In this document: piece after piece, positions 14,051 to 27,335 of the stretch
How the letters are laid out: every line of letters begins with the position of its first letter
Numbering within the stretch: position 1 is the first letter of the stretch
From: Sympetrum striolatum
Lineage: Eukaryota > Arthropoda > Insecta > Odonata > Libellulidae
Reading direction: 5' to 3'
DNA length: 64,000 nt
Assembly (NCBI GenBank): GCA_947579665.1
Contig: OX388349.1
Location: 70,746,841-70,810,840, forward strand
Notes under the pieces: model-generated
Database searches by the model: none
What the model saw: only the letters and a program-made list of their open reading frames with translations
What the model was told of the DNA's origin: nothing
Program-made: the position numbers and the translations under genes

Positions 14051-14480
14051 GTTTTTAGAGGGGGGAGTCGGGGCTAATTTGTTTAGCACGGGCCGTTTAC
14101 TCCCGAGGACAATCCCAGCAGCTCGGCAGACAGTTTCCGCTGAAAGAGGGGAGAAACGGAAGACAGCTTATGACAGTCTCCGCTTCGTTTGGGGACTTTA
14201 ATTACTTACAGATACCCTTCGAAAAGGGAAACACGACGAGGACGGGAGATGAAATCCTTTGACGTTCCCTCAGCACGCTTTTTGGAAGAGGGAAATGAGT
14301 ATCGCTCTTCAAGATGTAACAAAGCTCTTTTTAATACGCGTGTAACTTGCGGCGTTCCCAACCAATTAGCTTCTGATGGAAGGGAAACGAGAGGAAACGT
14401 CTTCGAAGCAGGAAGGCGTCGTTGTGGACACACAGAGAAAACGTGTTGGCTGCCAAAGAGGCCTACTGTTTAACGCAGGC
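14051..14480. other. GC-richer block, no gene recognised
   Basis: Stop-poor on both strands (open frames 14189-14473 plus, 14206-14433 minus), but the products show no known domain. Overlapping open frames on opposite strands are what elevated GC alone would give. Confidence 0.35.
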
Positions 14481-15365
14481 CCAAAATATGCCGATTTTTA
14501 CCGATTACATAATCTAAGACCTGATTTATTACACGATAAACAAGGAAACCCTGTTCTTTTAATTAATCTAATAAGTAAAGTACCCAAATGAATAAATACT
14601 ATAATTAACAAAGTAATTAATAAGTAGACCACCCTTTTGATAATGATAAATAAAGGTAAAATATTCGAACGTATAACACGCGGCTTCCAAGTCATTCACA
14701 GCCTTTTCTTCACTTTCTCAAATAAAATAAGGTATTTTTATAAATTTATATCCAGCTCCTTTTATTTATTTCTATTTATTTGGCGAAACAATTTATTTTC
14801 GTACGTTCGATGTAGATTTCGGTATAGCAAGTCGACATGACGGCATTCCAATGAAATAAGTTTCAACACCTTTTTTTTGAGACAGGCAATCATGAGGGTA
14901 AAAATTAGATACTATAATTACGCTTGCAATTAACTTCAAATGGACTTTAATCTTCCGCTAACAAATGACTATAAACTATACTTTATACTATACTTGTAAC
15001 AAGAAAATGGATTTTCTCTAAGTTTACATTAATACCCCGCAAGCCACCATATGGCGTAACTAGAGGAGCTCTAAACACCAGTTATGTAATACTCATCATT
15101 AAGCTTTAGGTGATGATAATAGCAGTTGTAATGTATTATTCACACGTTAGGTACTACATTAAATAATAACTGTGTAGATCGGTTGAGAAGATAACGTTGA
15201 ATGGGTTCTTAACATAGAAAATCACCTATTAGAGTCCACAGACCCATATGCTCGAAAATGACAACTCACAGAACCTCCTTTTAAGCCGATGATATCCACC
15301 CTACGAAACCCAACCATTCACAGAACTTCGAAAAATATTATCATTCTCGAGCAAATGACATCGAA
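14481..15365. other. AT-rich spacer, no gene seen
   Basis: Contains a TTTATTTATTT-type low-complexity stretch near 14757-14785 and nothing I can support as a gene or structured element. Confidence 0.6.
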
Positions 15366-15800
15366 AAGAGACCTCAATTCTGGGCAAATAATAGACCTCG
15401 TGGCATAACGCCTACCTCGGGCGTTCGAAAACTCGTCACCGACGAGAGATGTATGACAAACAACAAAAGATCGGACACACAACACCGGTAGGAGGATTAA
15501 CAGCGGGGAATGGGACACTACACTATTCTCCGGGGACCACGTGCGTTCATCTCTCCAGGCACTTTGCCTGGTCCCCACAGTGTTCGCAAAATGGCACCCT
15601 CCTATGACGGTAATGACACGGAGAAGGAATACAAAAGGTTCACGCTCTGTCCCCTCCGCCAGAGGGCGTTCCAGAGACGCCTCTGCAGAATGGCGATGCC
15701 CTAAAGGTGTGACAATAGGGGATAAGATAACGAGGGAACGCGACAAAATGGAAGGAATGGTAAGGAGATACCGATAATGAGAATGGGTCTCGGATGAAGC
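15366..15800. other. GC-richer block inside a 198-codon open frame, not called as a gene
   Basis: A minus-strand open frame spans 15318-15914 (198 codons) and overlaps two plus-strand open frames (15510-15704, 15541-15777). The minus product has an aromatic/hydrophobic start followed by Ser/Arg/Leu-rich sequence, without a family signature I recognise. Openness on both strands suggests a GC effect, so it is recorded as an unexplained block. Confidence 0.3.
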
Positions 15801-17025
15801 CGATCCATCTGATGCGGCTGCAAGGAAGTTGTTTGTTTTAAAAGAAAAAATATACTTTGAAGTAAAAACAATCTGATGATAATAGTATTTGAATGTAAAA
15901 TTAATCCAAATCATTTTAGGTTGACAATTTTCAATTAAAGGCCAATAAATGCAATCAAGCCTTGCTGAATTTCAGGAGTAAGGACATATTATTGCGTAAG
16001 TAGGTAAATTGACTCCACTCTTAGATGAAATATTATTTTACATTGATTGCCTTTCTATGAAGTCATTCACTAGAAGATCCGCTCTCTCAACCACTAGCAA
16101 ACAAGAATTCCGAGTAGGGAATGAGGCAAACCAAGCCATATGAGGAGTGAAGTAGTTTCCCTTTATTTACATTGCTTAGCCAAAACACGGTGAGAAGAAA
16201 ATGTCCTCAAATTTGGGGCACGAAGACTCTAAGGATAGCAGCTTTTATGGCAGTCACTATCCAATCAATGTCATTATACAATACATAATAATAATAATAA
16301 TAATACATTGCATAATGAGAATTAAAGACAAATATTATCATTAGTACTTATATTATGAAAGACAAGAGCAATACAAACAAAATACAATAAATTATATATC
16401 TACCTCTATATCATATAAAACGGCAAATAAAAAATCAACAAAAGAAAAGGAGAAGGAATAATATTTCGTTTTCCTCCGTGAAAAAATATTCCACTCGTCA
16501 CGACAAGGTTGTAGAAGCAGTCACTTATTGCAAGATTTAATAAATTTTCTCTTCTTTGAGTAAATAAAGATCATCTTTTCTAACAACAAAAAATACTAAA
16601 TTAGAATGATTAAAACGAATTACTTTAAATTACTTTTGCAAGATAAAATAAATAATACGTACTCTGAATGTAATTTTAAGCTACTGTTGCAAATATATTG
16701 CAGTAGAAATCGTAACTCAGTAATAATGATAGACGTAGGAAAGCTATAAAACAAAATGAAAGCCGCATTTAGGAAGGAGGTTTCAGGGGAAAGGTCTTAA
16801 CCAAAATTCGATTGTACTGGACTTCTTTTTGCTCATAATATACACTAAGTGAATATATTGACCCGCGTATCGAAATACAAAATAAAAGTATTTTATACTT
16901 TCAATGCCAGAAATATAATACGAGCCAATTACTACTTCTATATGTAACCTATAAGAGAAAAGGCTATTAATCATGGGCAGACCTTAGGAAATTCTCAAAT
17001 AAAACTTAAAAAGAACTCGAAGTAG
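15801..17025. other. AT-rich spacer with a trinucleotide microsatellite
   Basis: No gene recognised. An (ATA)n run lies at about 16284-16305, within the sequence CATAATAATAATAATAATAA. Confidence 0.6.
16284..16305. repeat. (ATA)n microsatellite
   Basis: About seven perfect ATA/TAA units in a row, an ordinary microsatellite for AT-rich insect spacer. Confidence 0.9.
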
Positions 17026-17690
17026 TAACTGCTGTTACGAACGCAACGCAGCGGAGTATCAAGGATACCGCCTTTTTCCAGACTCGCGAGATTTCCCCGA
17101 GAGGCGACAGAAATAAAAACTGGTATATTCAACCGTCGGCTGAAATTTATAGCGCGTGGAGGCGAGATAGAGAGAGGACGTCGCCTTATAAACAATAGCC
17201 CTGCTGGAAAGCAAACAAAACCGGAACTGCGCGAAAATAAAGGAAAGGCCGACCCCAAAAAGACGAACGCTCTGACCTTACGGTGCACACACAATCGACA
17301 TTCCCTTACGATCGCATCGGAGGGCCATATTTCGAGGCCTTTCATCGGGGGGCGAAGTGAAAGAGAGGCGACGGCAGAAGTGAAAGGGGGGAATAAGTGA
17401 AAGGACGGCGTTCCTCAGACATGAGGGACTCCCTATTGTTGCTCCAGGAGAGATAACATTTCCTCAAAAGAGGAGGTGGGGAAAGAACAATGGCTTTAGT
17501 TCGAAGGGAAAAAATCCGAGGAAGAGTTTACTTTGATCAGGGGCCGCCCGAGCCATCCTTTATCCCGGGAAGAACTCTTACAAGGGCCCTCTCTGAGGCC
17601 TCTCTCGCACGCAGTGAAGGTGAAAAGGTTGGTTGGTTGCAAAGGGGGAAGTGTACCATAGGCATGTGGTGAGAGGCATCCATTCTGAGA
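17026..17690. other. GC-richer block, no gene recognised
   Basis: Elevated GC with G/A-rich stretches at about 17340-17490. Open frames at 16995-17345 (minus) and 17490-17672 (plus) show no recognisable domain. Confidence 0.35.
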
Positions 17691-19860
17691 TTTTCTAAGG
17701 ACCTTTTATCAGATGCACGCAAACGTGTAGGAAACAGAATCTATTGACAAAGCCGTCACTTAGAGAAACGCAACAATGGAGTGCGGAGGAAGATTACTCG
17801 GTTCCATTTCCAATAGAAGTAACAAGATTCGATGTAATTCAATTCGTTCTTATACAATGTTATTTCATTTGAATTTTGCTCCAGTAAAGAGAAGAACTGA
17901 GAAGAAGGATCTATTGTATTCTGTATAAAATTTAGCTTGGATTTATGAATGCCAATATTGCTCGTAACTGAAATTTTTTATCATATCTGAAATCAACATA
18001 CCATTTATTTTTAAGATTTATACAGATAAGAGCGTATCCAGTCGTTATTGCAAGAAAAAAGTTCCCTGAATTACTACCATACTGCACTGATGTGATGCAA
18101 ATTGCATAGTAAGAGATTTACCTTTGAAATCAGTTTAAAGTCTGCTGTTGGACCTCAAATAAATGAGGTAAGTCTCCATTCCCCGAAAGAATAAAATGTT
18201 CTAACGAACTGTCAATTAATTTTTTTGGAGATGATGCAATATTTGAAGGGTAGATAAACAGTTCTTTATTCTTCAATACGATTAACGGAACGTAAATGCA
18301 AGTGATTTAACGGATTCTGAAATTACATTCTCAATGAAGCTCAAAGAAAATATTTGATAAACACATCTATGAGTTACGAATTAATGAACGAAAGTACGAG
18401 ATTAAAAATCACACATACATTACTTGTGATAACATGATCCTTTCCTTGGTATGCTCAACATTCTGGCTAAGGTTTTGGTTTGCAATGTAGCAAATTATAT
18501 AGAGATCTACAGGTGTGAACAGCGTGATATTGAATTTCAAAGCAACTTATTGGGCTCTCTTCAACTATTATCACTCGCACTGCTAATGAAACAAGTATGT
18601 TGCAGTAGATAATAACCTGTGAATAAGCGTATTAATCTACCTCAGCTGCAGAATCCTAGCGATCCATTCAATCAGCTAAACAAACAACGCGCTAACCAGC
18701 ACGGAAGTTTACCATAAGTTCTCAAGAGTTCCTCCCAATTGGTACTCAGAAGACACTTGAGAAAAGTAAACTTCCTCACATTTGAATAAGTATACTACTT
18801 AAGATCTCGCCACGTTTTCTCTCCTGGAGAAAAAAGGCCGGCGCTATAGACACAACAAGTAAGGGATTGGAACCCTCGAGACAGTGAAGAAGGTACAGAT
18901 GAGATGTTTCACTTTCGTGGCGCTTCCCAGCAAGGGGTCGCTTGGGAACGGCGACTTTAAAAGAGCATCTTTAAATCCCTAGAGAAAGAAAGAGCGATGG
19001 ATAGTTGCCGACGGACAGAAGAACGATGAGTACCGGAGAGAACGGAGGAAAGAAAGAGGATGAGCTGAAGAAATGGACAAAGAAGAGAGAATAAGAAGAA
19101 AGATGTAAACATCATAACAATAGTATCTAAGAACTAATCTAGTAATCTTGACAAAATATAAACAAACATAAGAACCTATACTTGTAACAAAACGGTTCCC
19201 CGACAACATGTGGAAAATAATTTCTCCGCCGCCATTTCATGATATTCTTCTGAACTCCATGTTTTTACTTCCACAAATAGTCTTTATTTATTTACATAGG
19301 AGGACTTTGGTTTTGATAATACCTTTCTATCAATAAATAGCAAATATTCACGAAAATATGACTAAGTTCATCAGAGAGTAACATCAGAGATACTCGTACC
19401 AACAGTCGAGAATCTCGTCATTAAAATCAATCAATAATATGGAATTTTCTTCTGTTTCCCACACAATACTTTTCCAATCTTAATTTAAGCTTATCATAAA
19501 TGACGAAAAGAGTCGCTTTATGTAAGAAGAAAGATATTTAGCGATTAACTTTCGGAGAAGTATTTTCCTAAAATATCCATACTCTTAGGTTAAGTTGCTT
19601 TTTAAATTCGATTCTGCAACGAACAGTACTTTCTCCAAAATTACTAATCTGATAGAATCTCTCACCTAATCCTTTACTAATAATTATCTAGATAATACGA
19701 CACTAATATGGAATCGTTTCAAGAAATGAAATAGCAAAATATTCATTGGCTCCCTAAATAACAAAAAATAGCTAACAACGAATAAACTAGTCATAAAAGC
19801 TTAGTTTTAGAACCTTAAACCGTTCTTATAATGTATTAATCAATAAAATTAAAATAGTTT
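17691..19860. other. AT-rich spacer, no gene seen
   Basis: Only short, unrecognisable open frames. A modestly GC-richer, mixed-composition part lies at about 18620-18980, without identifiable motifs. Confidence 0.6.
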
Positions 19861-20149
19861 CATGATTTTGTTGTAATTTTGTAGTGATTTTTAAAATATT
19901 GTAATACTGTTTTATTTTTTTTAAATATTGTAATTTTGAAATATTTTATAATTTTAGTAAATTTTGAGATATTTTTGTAATAGTGTAATAATGTAGAAGA
20001 CGTACTGCCTTCGGGAGGTTTTGGGGGGTTTTCCTCCCGACTAGGGTGAATACCAGGCATATTATTTTATTTTTCCCTGCCCCCCACAGGAATGACTACC
20101 ACCTGGCCTGGTGCTTAACTGTAGTACTTATGCATAAATAAATAAATAT
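19861..20149 (+). mobile_element. Probable 3' tail of a non-LTR retrotransposon or SINE
   Basis: Three parts follow each other. First, 19861-20000 is built of degenerate TGTAAT + T/A-run modules repeated many times. Second, a hairpin with 8-bp arms TCGGGAGG (20011-20018) and CCTCCCGA (20033-20040) surrounds a loop containing six Gs, followed by mixed GC-rich sequence including a CCCCCCACAGG run. Third, a (AAAT)n tail occupies about 20134-20149. A structured unique 3' region ending in a short A-rich microsatellite is typical of non-LTR element 3' ends. No reverse-transcriptase coding sequence is visible upstream, so this would be a 5'-truncated copy; the clade is not assigned. Confidence 0.4.
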
Positions 20150-20780
20150 AATACTCCATGATGATACGGAGTAGTACAGAAAAGATAGGCATGGAATAAA
20201 TAGGTAAAAGAGTGAAACCCAAAAAAATGAGGAAATGTGAGGAAAGGGAAGAGCCGAGTGGAAAGGGAAGGAAATAAGGCCCAGATATAGGGATGGAGAG
20301 ATAAGAGAAACGAGAGTGGTTCTTTGGCCGATCCTCTTTTTTCCGCCTTCGCGCACAAGAAAAGAGAGATGGCGGCGGTTGTGTCGGCAACTGAGGGATC
20401 ACACGGAGCGGAAGAGACGAAGGAGGGGTGACAGAGGACAGGGGGAGTCAAACAGTTAAATACAACCCGGCATACCGAACTTAAGTCTGGAAAACCTTCG
20501 ACACTGCAAAGCCGACAAACGCATAACTCGGACGGCAGTTATTCCGCGGTTAAATCTCGCTCCGAGTACATCGCGTTGACAGTGCATCCTCCGATCAATC
20601 GTGGGAATTGCAACCACTTGTGGCGTGAGATGCTGCGAAAGGCATCCCTCACCGCATTCGTCGATTTTCATCCCCGGAAAGAAAGCCATGCTAGGCCAAA
20701 GCCAAGCTAGACACCTACGATTAACTAAAGACAAGAAGAAGTACCTTCGATCCTGAACGAATGAGGTTATTCGTTCCGAC
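20150..20780. other. GC-richer, partly purine-rich block
   Basis: From about 20215 to 20460 the plus strand is GA-rich, which yields three overlapping minus-strand open frames of Phe/Ser/Leu/Pro-rich low complexity (20096-20451). A further minus open frame at 20456-20782 has no recognisable domain. Confidence 0.4.
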
Positions 20781-23150
20781 AATATTTAAGGAACTTTACC
20801 TAACTAAGGAAAGAGTTATGAAGTTCGCAGCTACAATAACAAATAGATATCTAAGTAAGAAGTATAATTCCTAGGTTTGTTAATGGTATAAGAGATAAGA
20901 GCGTACATATTCTGCAAAAATGTCAACTAGGAAAAAATGATCTTGGAGAGAGTATGCTCACTAAATGCTAGAATATCACGTTTCGTTGGAAGTAAAATAG
21001 TAATATGGACATTTCAAAATATTCCTTACTGCAGTAGTGTATTTTATCTTCACAAGTAGAAGCACAGAAAAAATGGAAACAATATTAAAAAATAACTAGT
21101 ACTTATATCAATAAAAAACTTAATCATATTCCTAATTGATTTTAAATATTATTTATTATACACCCTTTTTTTCAAAAATAGGTTACTTATGGCTTAGCAG
21201 AATGCAACGGGAACTTCTTTTAAACCTTTTAAAATGGTGGAAAAGATTGCTCCATAAAAGAGAAAATTTGAAGTAATACGGTATGAATTTGTTTCCAGTT
21301 ATATATATTAAATTCCGATGGAAACTGTTGAAGGTTGAACTTTACAGTAATTTTTAATTAAATTGTAATTTACTAATAGTCTGCGCAAAATATTAAAGAC
21401 TTTCGTCCGATAAAATAAATATTATTTGGTATTATCATCAAATAAATCGAAATTATCTCAAAAAAGATGAAGTCTTATCCGAAAACGTACTCTCTGGGCA
21501 TTAAAATACGAGAAATGTTACTTTTATGACACTTAGATCGAATGATAGATTCAACTATGTATACGGGAAGCTTCGACTTCATTTAGACAAAGATAAGAAC
21601 ATCTCAATAAGCGAACATCAACTGATAAAATGATCCGTAAATTGCATGCATGCTGACTTTGACAGAGTATGATATCCATCTCTCATTTCTAGAGGGCAAT
21701 AAAATGCTAATCGAAGATGAGCCTGGAGTCATGAAGTAGTTAAATAAAGCGGATTGATCCCAAATGGATACGCAGGATCATCTGCTTCTTCCAGTGCAGC
21801 GGTTTGCTTCGATGTTATCTGCATGCGAAATTATGATCTGTGGCTCAATTCAAAGTACTCGCAAAAGAAATGAATGCTTCAGAAATAAATCTCCAACCAC
21901 CATTTTCTCGAGCGGTCATTTTTGTCAAAAACGATTTTTGAGTACATTTGCTAATGGGAGATGGGGAGCAAACTTAAGAAATATTTTATAATTACGAGAA
22001 AATGGATGGTTGATAGATAAGAAAATGGAGACTCTCAAATATGAGATTATCTTATGGCTTATCGTCCAGTTAGATGAACAACACATGAATCGATCGCAGG
22101 ATTTTTAATACTACATATTAATCTCATATATCATTCTTTCGTATCAATATGTCAACCGAATAACTGAAGAGGGACTTCTCCTAAGTAAGCAAAGTTATCC
22201 ATCACTGCATCAAATCTCTTCTCAAAGAAATCAACTGAGTTGTGGGTTGTAAATCTTAATTATACTGTACTATTATTTTATAATATTTCTACACTAAATG
22301 ATAAGTTTAAGCTACGTATTAACCCTTTCTAGAATGAACACCAGTGAACGATGCAACTTATTGTGAATGTTCTATATGAAATTATGGTTTATCAAATGTT
22401 TACATAAATGATTTGTGGAGTGTTTCCCAGAAATACGTCCAAAGTTGCTAACAGATGTCGAAAGAAAATTAATTATCAGCACTTCTTCCGAAAACTTTAA
22501 ATTTCCGAGAGTCAATCTCATCCGGGTAATTAATATCTCTTCAAATTACCAAGGATGTTTGAGGAAGAGACAACAATCGTTTTCTAGCGGCGCAAAGTAC
22601 TGATAAATATAAGATAAACAAGGCATAACGAAAAAAATCAGACATAATGAAGATTTTAAAATTTTTGCTTGAATCGTTGTCTCCCATCGTGCCATGGATA
22701 TACTTTCATCTTCTAAATTTTACACATAGAAGAGTTCCTCACGTAATTCAAAAATATTTCCGATTTTTAGTAACGCCATCTGAGTCCATTGTGCAAGTGG
22801 ATTTCTTTATAACAACGCTGAACCGATTACGCCAAAGATAAACCCAAAAAATGCTATATTAAATCTATAACAAGCGAATACACGTCCATAAGAACAATTA
22901 AATTATTATTATAACAATTTCAATCGATAAATTATATTATCCATCTAATATTTATACCCAATATGCAATGATGCATTCCAATATTTTCTTATACTATTCA
23001 TATCAATGATTAATTACTTGTTGCTAAGTTTCGAGTAAAATAAGAGGGCTTCCAGTACTCGCAATGCGGAGTATTTTCATAATTTCTCGTTCTCTTTCAT
23101 TTGGAATCTACACAGATTGTCATCCCCAACCTGTTAATGTCATACTAGTT
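20781..23150. other. AT-rich spacer, no gene seen
   Basis: No recognisable gene, repeat family or structured element. Open frames at 21764-21991, 22415-22603 and 22647-22841 have no motif I recognise. Confidence 0.6.
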
Positions 23151-23720
23151 TTGATTAGCATCCTCACCACGTAGCATCACCACTGCGCAATTCACAGCCT
23201 AAGAGGGTACATTCCAGCCTCGTTAGCTACCATAAGAGAAGCGCCATCTAGGGTTTAGACTTGTCATTGGCCGTGGAGAAGTATGGAGAGCTCCTTCGTG
23301 CGCAGAGAGTGCAAAATTGACTCTCAGGAGAGGAGCAGATAAGGAGTAACACGGCAATCCACTTTCCCTCCGGGACGCGTATTATCTCTCCGTGGACCGC
23401 CAGTTCCCCGCCTAAGTAGACTCCGGACACAAGAGGCGAAGAGATAGCGAGGCCATCCCACAGAGAACCCGTATTAGTTGGCATGAGTGGATCTACACCA
23501 ATATGCTTTAGACATCGGCTTTTCTTTTTTCTCGCCGAGAGGTCGTCCGAAGGGAACGTGTTAATCACCCTTTTTCCTTTTTTGAAAAGTATTTGGAGAA
23601 CGGCGAGCTTTCACATTCTCGAGGGACCGAATATTGGAGAGCGTTGAAAGAGGCGGTCGTCGCCATTGCAGGATTTGATTTAAAACAAGCGCGAACACAG
23701 TCATGATTGAGAATTCTTTA
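23151..23720. other. GC-richer block, no gene recognised
   Basis: Mixed-composition block with CpG-containing stretches. The minus open frame 23248-23568 shows no known domain. Confidence 0.35.
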
Positions 23721-24815
23721 AAAATAAAAAGAACGCCCGATGGCTGAACTTCACAGCGAGAGAGAACTCAATTCCATAAAATAAACTGCTGGTTCATTGA
23801 AAGGATCAGATGAGCATTTCGGAGATCTGAATCTGCAACGCGATCATATGAAATTTTTGAGAAATAGGCAATACTGTGCTTTCACGGTTAAAAAAATGAA
23901 TCTAATACCATAATCTACTAGATATCACAAATATTACATCTAATAGATTCAACACAAACATATCCTTTCTCTTACCCTACGGAACAATGATCAATTGGAT
24001 ATATCTTTATGAGATAACATGTCAGTATGATGTATTTTTTACCGAAACCCACAACACTATTAATACAAAAAAATAATCTTATTTAAGCAATACTGAGGAT
24101 ATAAAAGCATCTATACTAAGGTTATTGATAAATTAATTGTTGCATCACGACTGAAAGCATGAAGGGATAGAGTGATTTAATAAATTTCTTAAACCAGAGA
24201 AAGATCGTGACTATTTACTCCCAATTGATTTATTATTGTAATACTTATAGTTAGTTTTTGTTTCAATACATAAGGGTGTATTTCAATCATAATTTGCTCT
24301 GCGATTGACGAATTCAAAGAATTAATGCAAATGATAACTAACTATAATTTTTATTTAATTACTCAGGTTTAATGACTAAGTGATATCACCACCAACTTAT
24401 CCGATGTAAGTAAGATTATAAAATATAGATAAATAGTAGGTAAATCTCCCTATTATCTCATATAAATCGCTTATATCTCTCATAAAATTGTAGATAAAAG
24501 CTTTCTCCACTTCAGCTATCGACTGAATGAAAATTTCGCGACTAAATAAGTGTCTTGAGAGCCAAGGCTGTAGGGAACTAATCTGAGAGGAGCGAGTTTG
24601 ACACTCCTGGTTCAGTAAATACACATTTTTCTACAAGCCATCCACGTAAGGTAATAAAGAAAAAGATCGAACGCATGGTGTCTACACCCCTTGCCACACT
24701 TTGACACGCGCCTGGCGGAGTACTTAGATGCAGACGCATCTACTATTATAAATATCTCCAACTTCAAACACACGCAATATAAAATTCAGAAGAGGGTGAC
24801 AATGTATAAAATCCT
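23721..24815. other. AT-rich spacer with a small inverted repeat
   Basis: No gene recognised. AATCTACTAGAT (23912-23923) and ATCTAATAGATT (23938-23949) form a 12-bp imperfect inverted repeat with a 14-base spacer, which may be chance in such AT-rich sequence. Confidence 0.55.
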
Positions 24816-25200
24816 GGACACAACAGTCAACTCGAGTTCTTTACTTCCGCGGGGAAGGAAACACGGCGACGCGAACGGGATATCTTCTTATTCCCGTAAA
24901 ATATCGCCACTAATCGGCGCCCCTAAACTTCCATCTTAAGAGCGTTTTGCAGCCAAGAGATCGCGTCGAGAGCGAAGGAAAGCGATCCGCATAAAGCGTT
25001 CGCGGCATGAGAAGTGGTCGGAGGGATGCATCCCCTGAGCGATATCCGGTCTCTCGATGCAAAAGGGGCGATTGTCTTTTATTGGAGGCGATGGATGATG
25101 CTGTCGACGTTGAGATGGTGCGTTGCTCCCTCAAATGAAACCGATACGTAGCAAATGACGGCCATCCATAAATTGATTCATCGCCAGACGCCATGGAGCA
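24816..25200. other. GC-richer block, no gene recognised
   Basis: Elevated GC and CpG. The minus open frame 24910-25194 has no recognisable domain. Confidence 0.35.
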
Positions 25201-26150
25201 TAAGGATTTGATCCTAACTGTAGATCATCTCCGGAACTTCGTAACAAAAAGAAATGTCTCGATTTGTAGGAAAGGAATTAAATGATCTCCTAATGACGGT
25301 TTGATGGAAAATTATTGTTTTTTGACTAGTATCTGAATTTAATTTTACTCATTAAAATATGTATACATAATACTGTAAGCATCTGGACCTAGTAAATCAG
25401 AATGAGTGAGCTGAATTTCAATAAAAGTTTAACACGTTTCACATTTACAATATTAAAATGATATCGTTCGCTGTAGGGTTTAATAGGTACTGGATTAATT
25501 TCCACTAAAATGGCTAATTCAAAACATATAAGAGGATATATTTCGATAGTAATGATTATGAAATAAACTACCAAAAATCTTTTTTTTATTTTTCTTTCGT
25601 TTAGAAGAAATATTTGTTGATTAATAAAAATATATTATCTTTTCCCTTTAATTCCATTTGGGCAGAAACTCATCGCATATTAAACTTACGTATCCATAAA
25701 AGGCTTCATATAGTTTATTGAATAGTTATTTTATTCGCCCTTATTCTTGAATTCAAATAATGCCGATCTGCTCGTATTAATAACATTCTAGGATATGAAC
25801 GAAAAATCATTGAAATCCGTCAAATATTTTCGTAACAAAAGATACCCTCATGAAACTATCAGGATTTAAACTCATCAATTAAGATTCTAGAATTTTTTAA
25901 TTATTACGTCATAAATTGTCAATCTAAGCTCTGTTGACAGCCTTTGGAAGTATATTACAAAATACTTTAGTCATCTTCAAGTTGTTCATAGCCAGGCGAT
26001 GATAAGCACACATATTCATAAGGAGATTAGTTGGATGCAAATCAACCAGTATTCGTGAAAGGCAGATGTGAAACATCATCGAGCAAAGAAAACATGAAGT
26101 TACTACTTGCATCAAGCCCATAAGTGGTACTTAAATATTAACTCGTTACA
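25201..26150. other. AT-rich spacer, no gene seen
   Basis: The minus open frame 25924-26121 ends in a fairly protein-like segment but matches no family I can name; a decayed mobile-element fragment is possible and unproven. Confidence 0.55.
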
Positions 26151-26690
26151 CGAGGTGAACGAGGCGTAATGGCAAACAAAACAAGCAATGCAGGTTTTAA
26201 GCGATAGCTCTCCTTATCGGGGAGAAAAATCGAATTAAGAGCAAGAACGACCGTTATCCGAAAACTAAGAACGTAAAATACGCCGTTTAATGCTCAGAAA
26301 TACCTCTAAAACAAGCCAAATTGTTACGAATTTCCCACCAGCACCTCACTCCCACCAAATCCACTCATAATAACCGCCATCTTTCGACCGACCCTTGGTC
26401 CCTCGGCCGAATTTCCATCGCAACTTCATCCACCCATGAGAATTCCCACCACTCTTTGGAGCAAGCGAATAGATCGACGTGTAGCGAAATGCACAATGGG
26501 AGTCGTTCATGGGAGCGTGGACGAGCGGCTCTTCAGAAGAGGGTGGGCCGACGATGGGATAAAGGAGACCACACCTCTGAAGAGTGGCGGAACAAAATCA
26601 CGAGGGGGTCCCTTGAAGAGGGCAATCTTCCAGCTGTTGAATCGGGCAGCGGATTGGATACCCACCGGACTATGACATTGCTAAAATGTG
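26151..26690. other. GC-richer block with a 142-codon open frame, not called
   Basis: The plus-strand open frame 26321-26749 (142 codons) overlaps another at 26436-26675. The product is hydrophilic, rich in Ser/Thr/His/Arg, with no domain, signal peptide or membrane segment. It is more likely a GC-driven open stretch than a gene. Confidence 0.35.
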
Positions 26691-27335
26691 TGTTCTATCA
26701 AGACTCAGTTTTTTCATGTCTGGCGGAAGATGAACTAGAGAATTCATAACGCAAAATACATGTTGAAATTAGGTTGACAACCGCATACTTGAGCCACTAT
26801 TAACATACTAATAAGTTCAAAATTCAAGGTATTGGTTCTATTGATTAGCGATTCTCCATCTCTCAGTCTATATGAGGAGTGAAAATATAGCATGAAAGTA
26901 GATCATCGGACTGTACTATCAACTGTTTGTAATACTTAGGGCAGTTGAGGAACATTTCTGACAAGGACAACAGTATGAGGGGAGACGAAATAACCAGAAA
27001 ATATTTTTTACGACTTCAAATATTAATATTTAAGGTATACCTTATAAAGCTAATAGGACCTGCTTCAGCTTAAAATGTCTCCTACACGAGGAAAAACATG
27101 AATCCCAAGATACAGAAATGATTTTGAAGATCTATTATATCCAAAATCTGTCATAGAAATTAATATAAAGATAATATCATCCTCAATATGAAATAGCTCT
27201 TCAAGATATAATCTAAATTCAAAGATAAATATTTTCTAGTATCAACTGAGTTAGGCTACAAAGTACTATTAATTGGATGAGAGTGGAGAGTAGATCTTAA
27301 AGTCCTTTATTTAAAAGATCGAATAAAATATACTT
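26691..27335. other. AT-rich spacer, no gene seen
   Basis: Nothing structured or coding could be supported here. Confidence 0.6.

Noticed and set aside
15318..15914. 198-codon minus-strand open frame as a gene
   Set aside because: No recognisable domain, overlapped by open frames on the plus strand, and located in a GC-richer block where stops are rare by composition.
18163..18175. Shared ATGAGGTAAGTCT with about 31379 as linked splice donors
   Set aside because: A 13-base match is expected by chance in 64 kb, and the preceding sequence has stops in all frames.
23617..23632. Shared TCGAGGGACCGAAT with about 59495 as a dispersed repeat
   Set aside because: A 14-base match alone is expected several times in a window of this size, and the flanks do not align.
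25924..26121. 65-codon minus open frame as a transposon fragment
   Set aside because: Part of the product looks protein-like, but I could not match it to any family.
26321..26749. 142-codon plus-strand open frame as a gene
   Set aside because: Hydrophilic low-information product with no motif, and another frame is open over the same interval.
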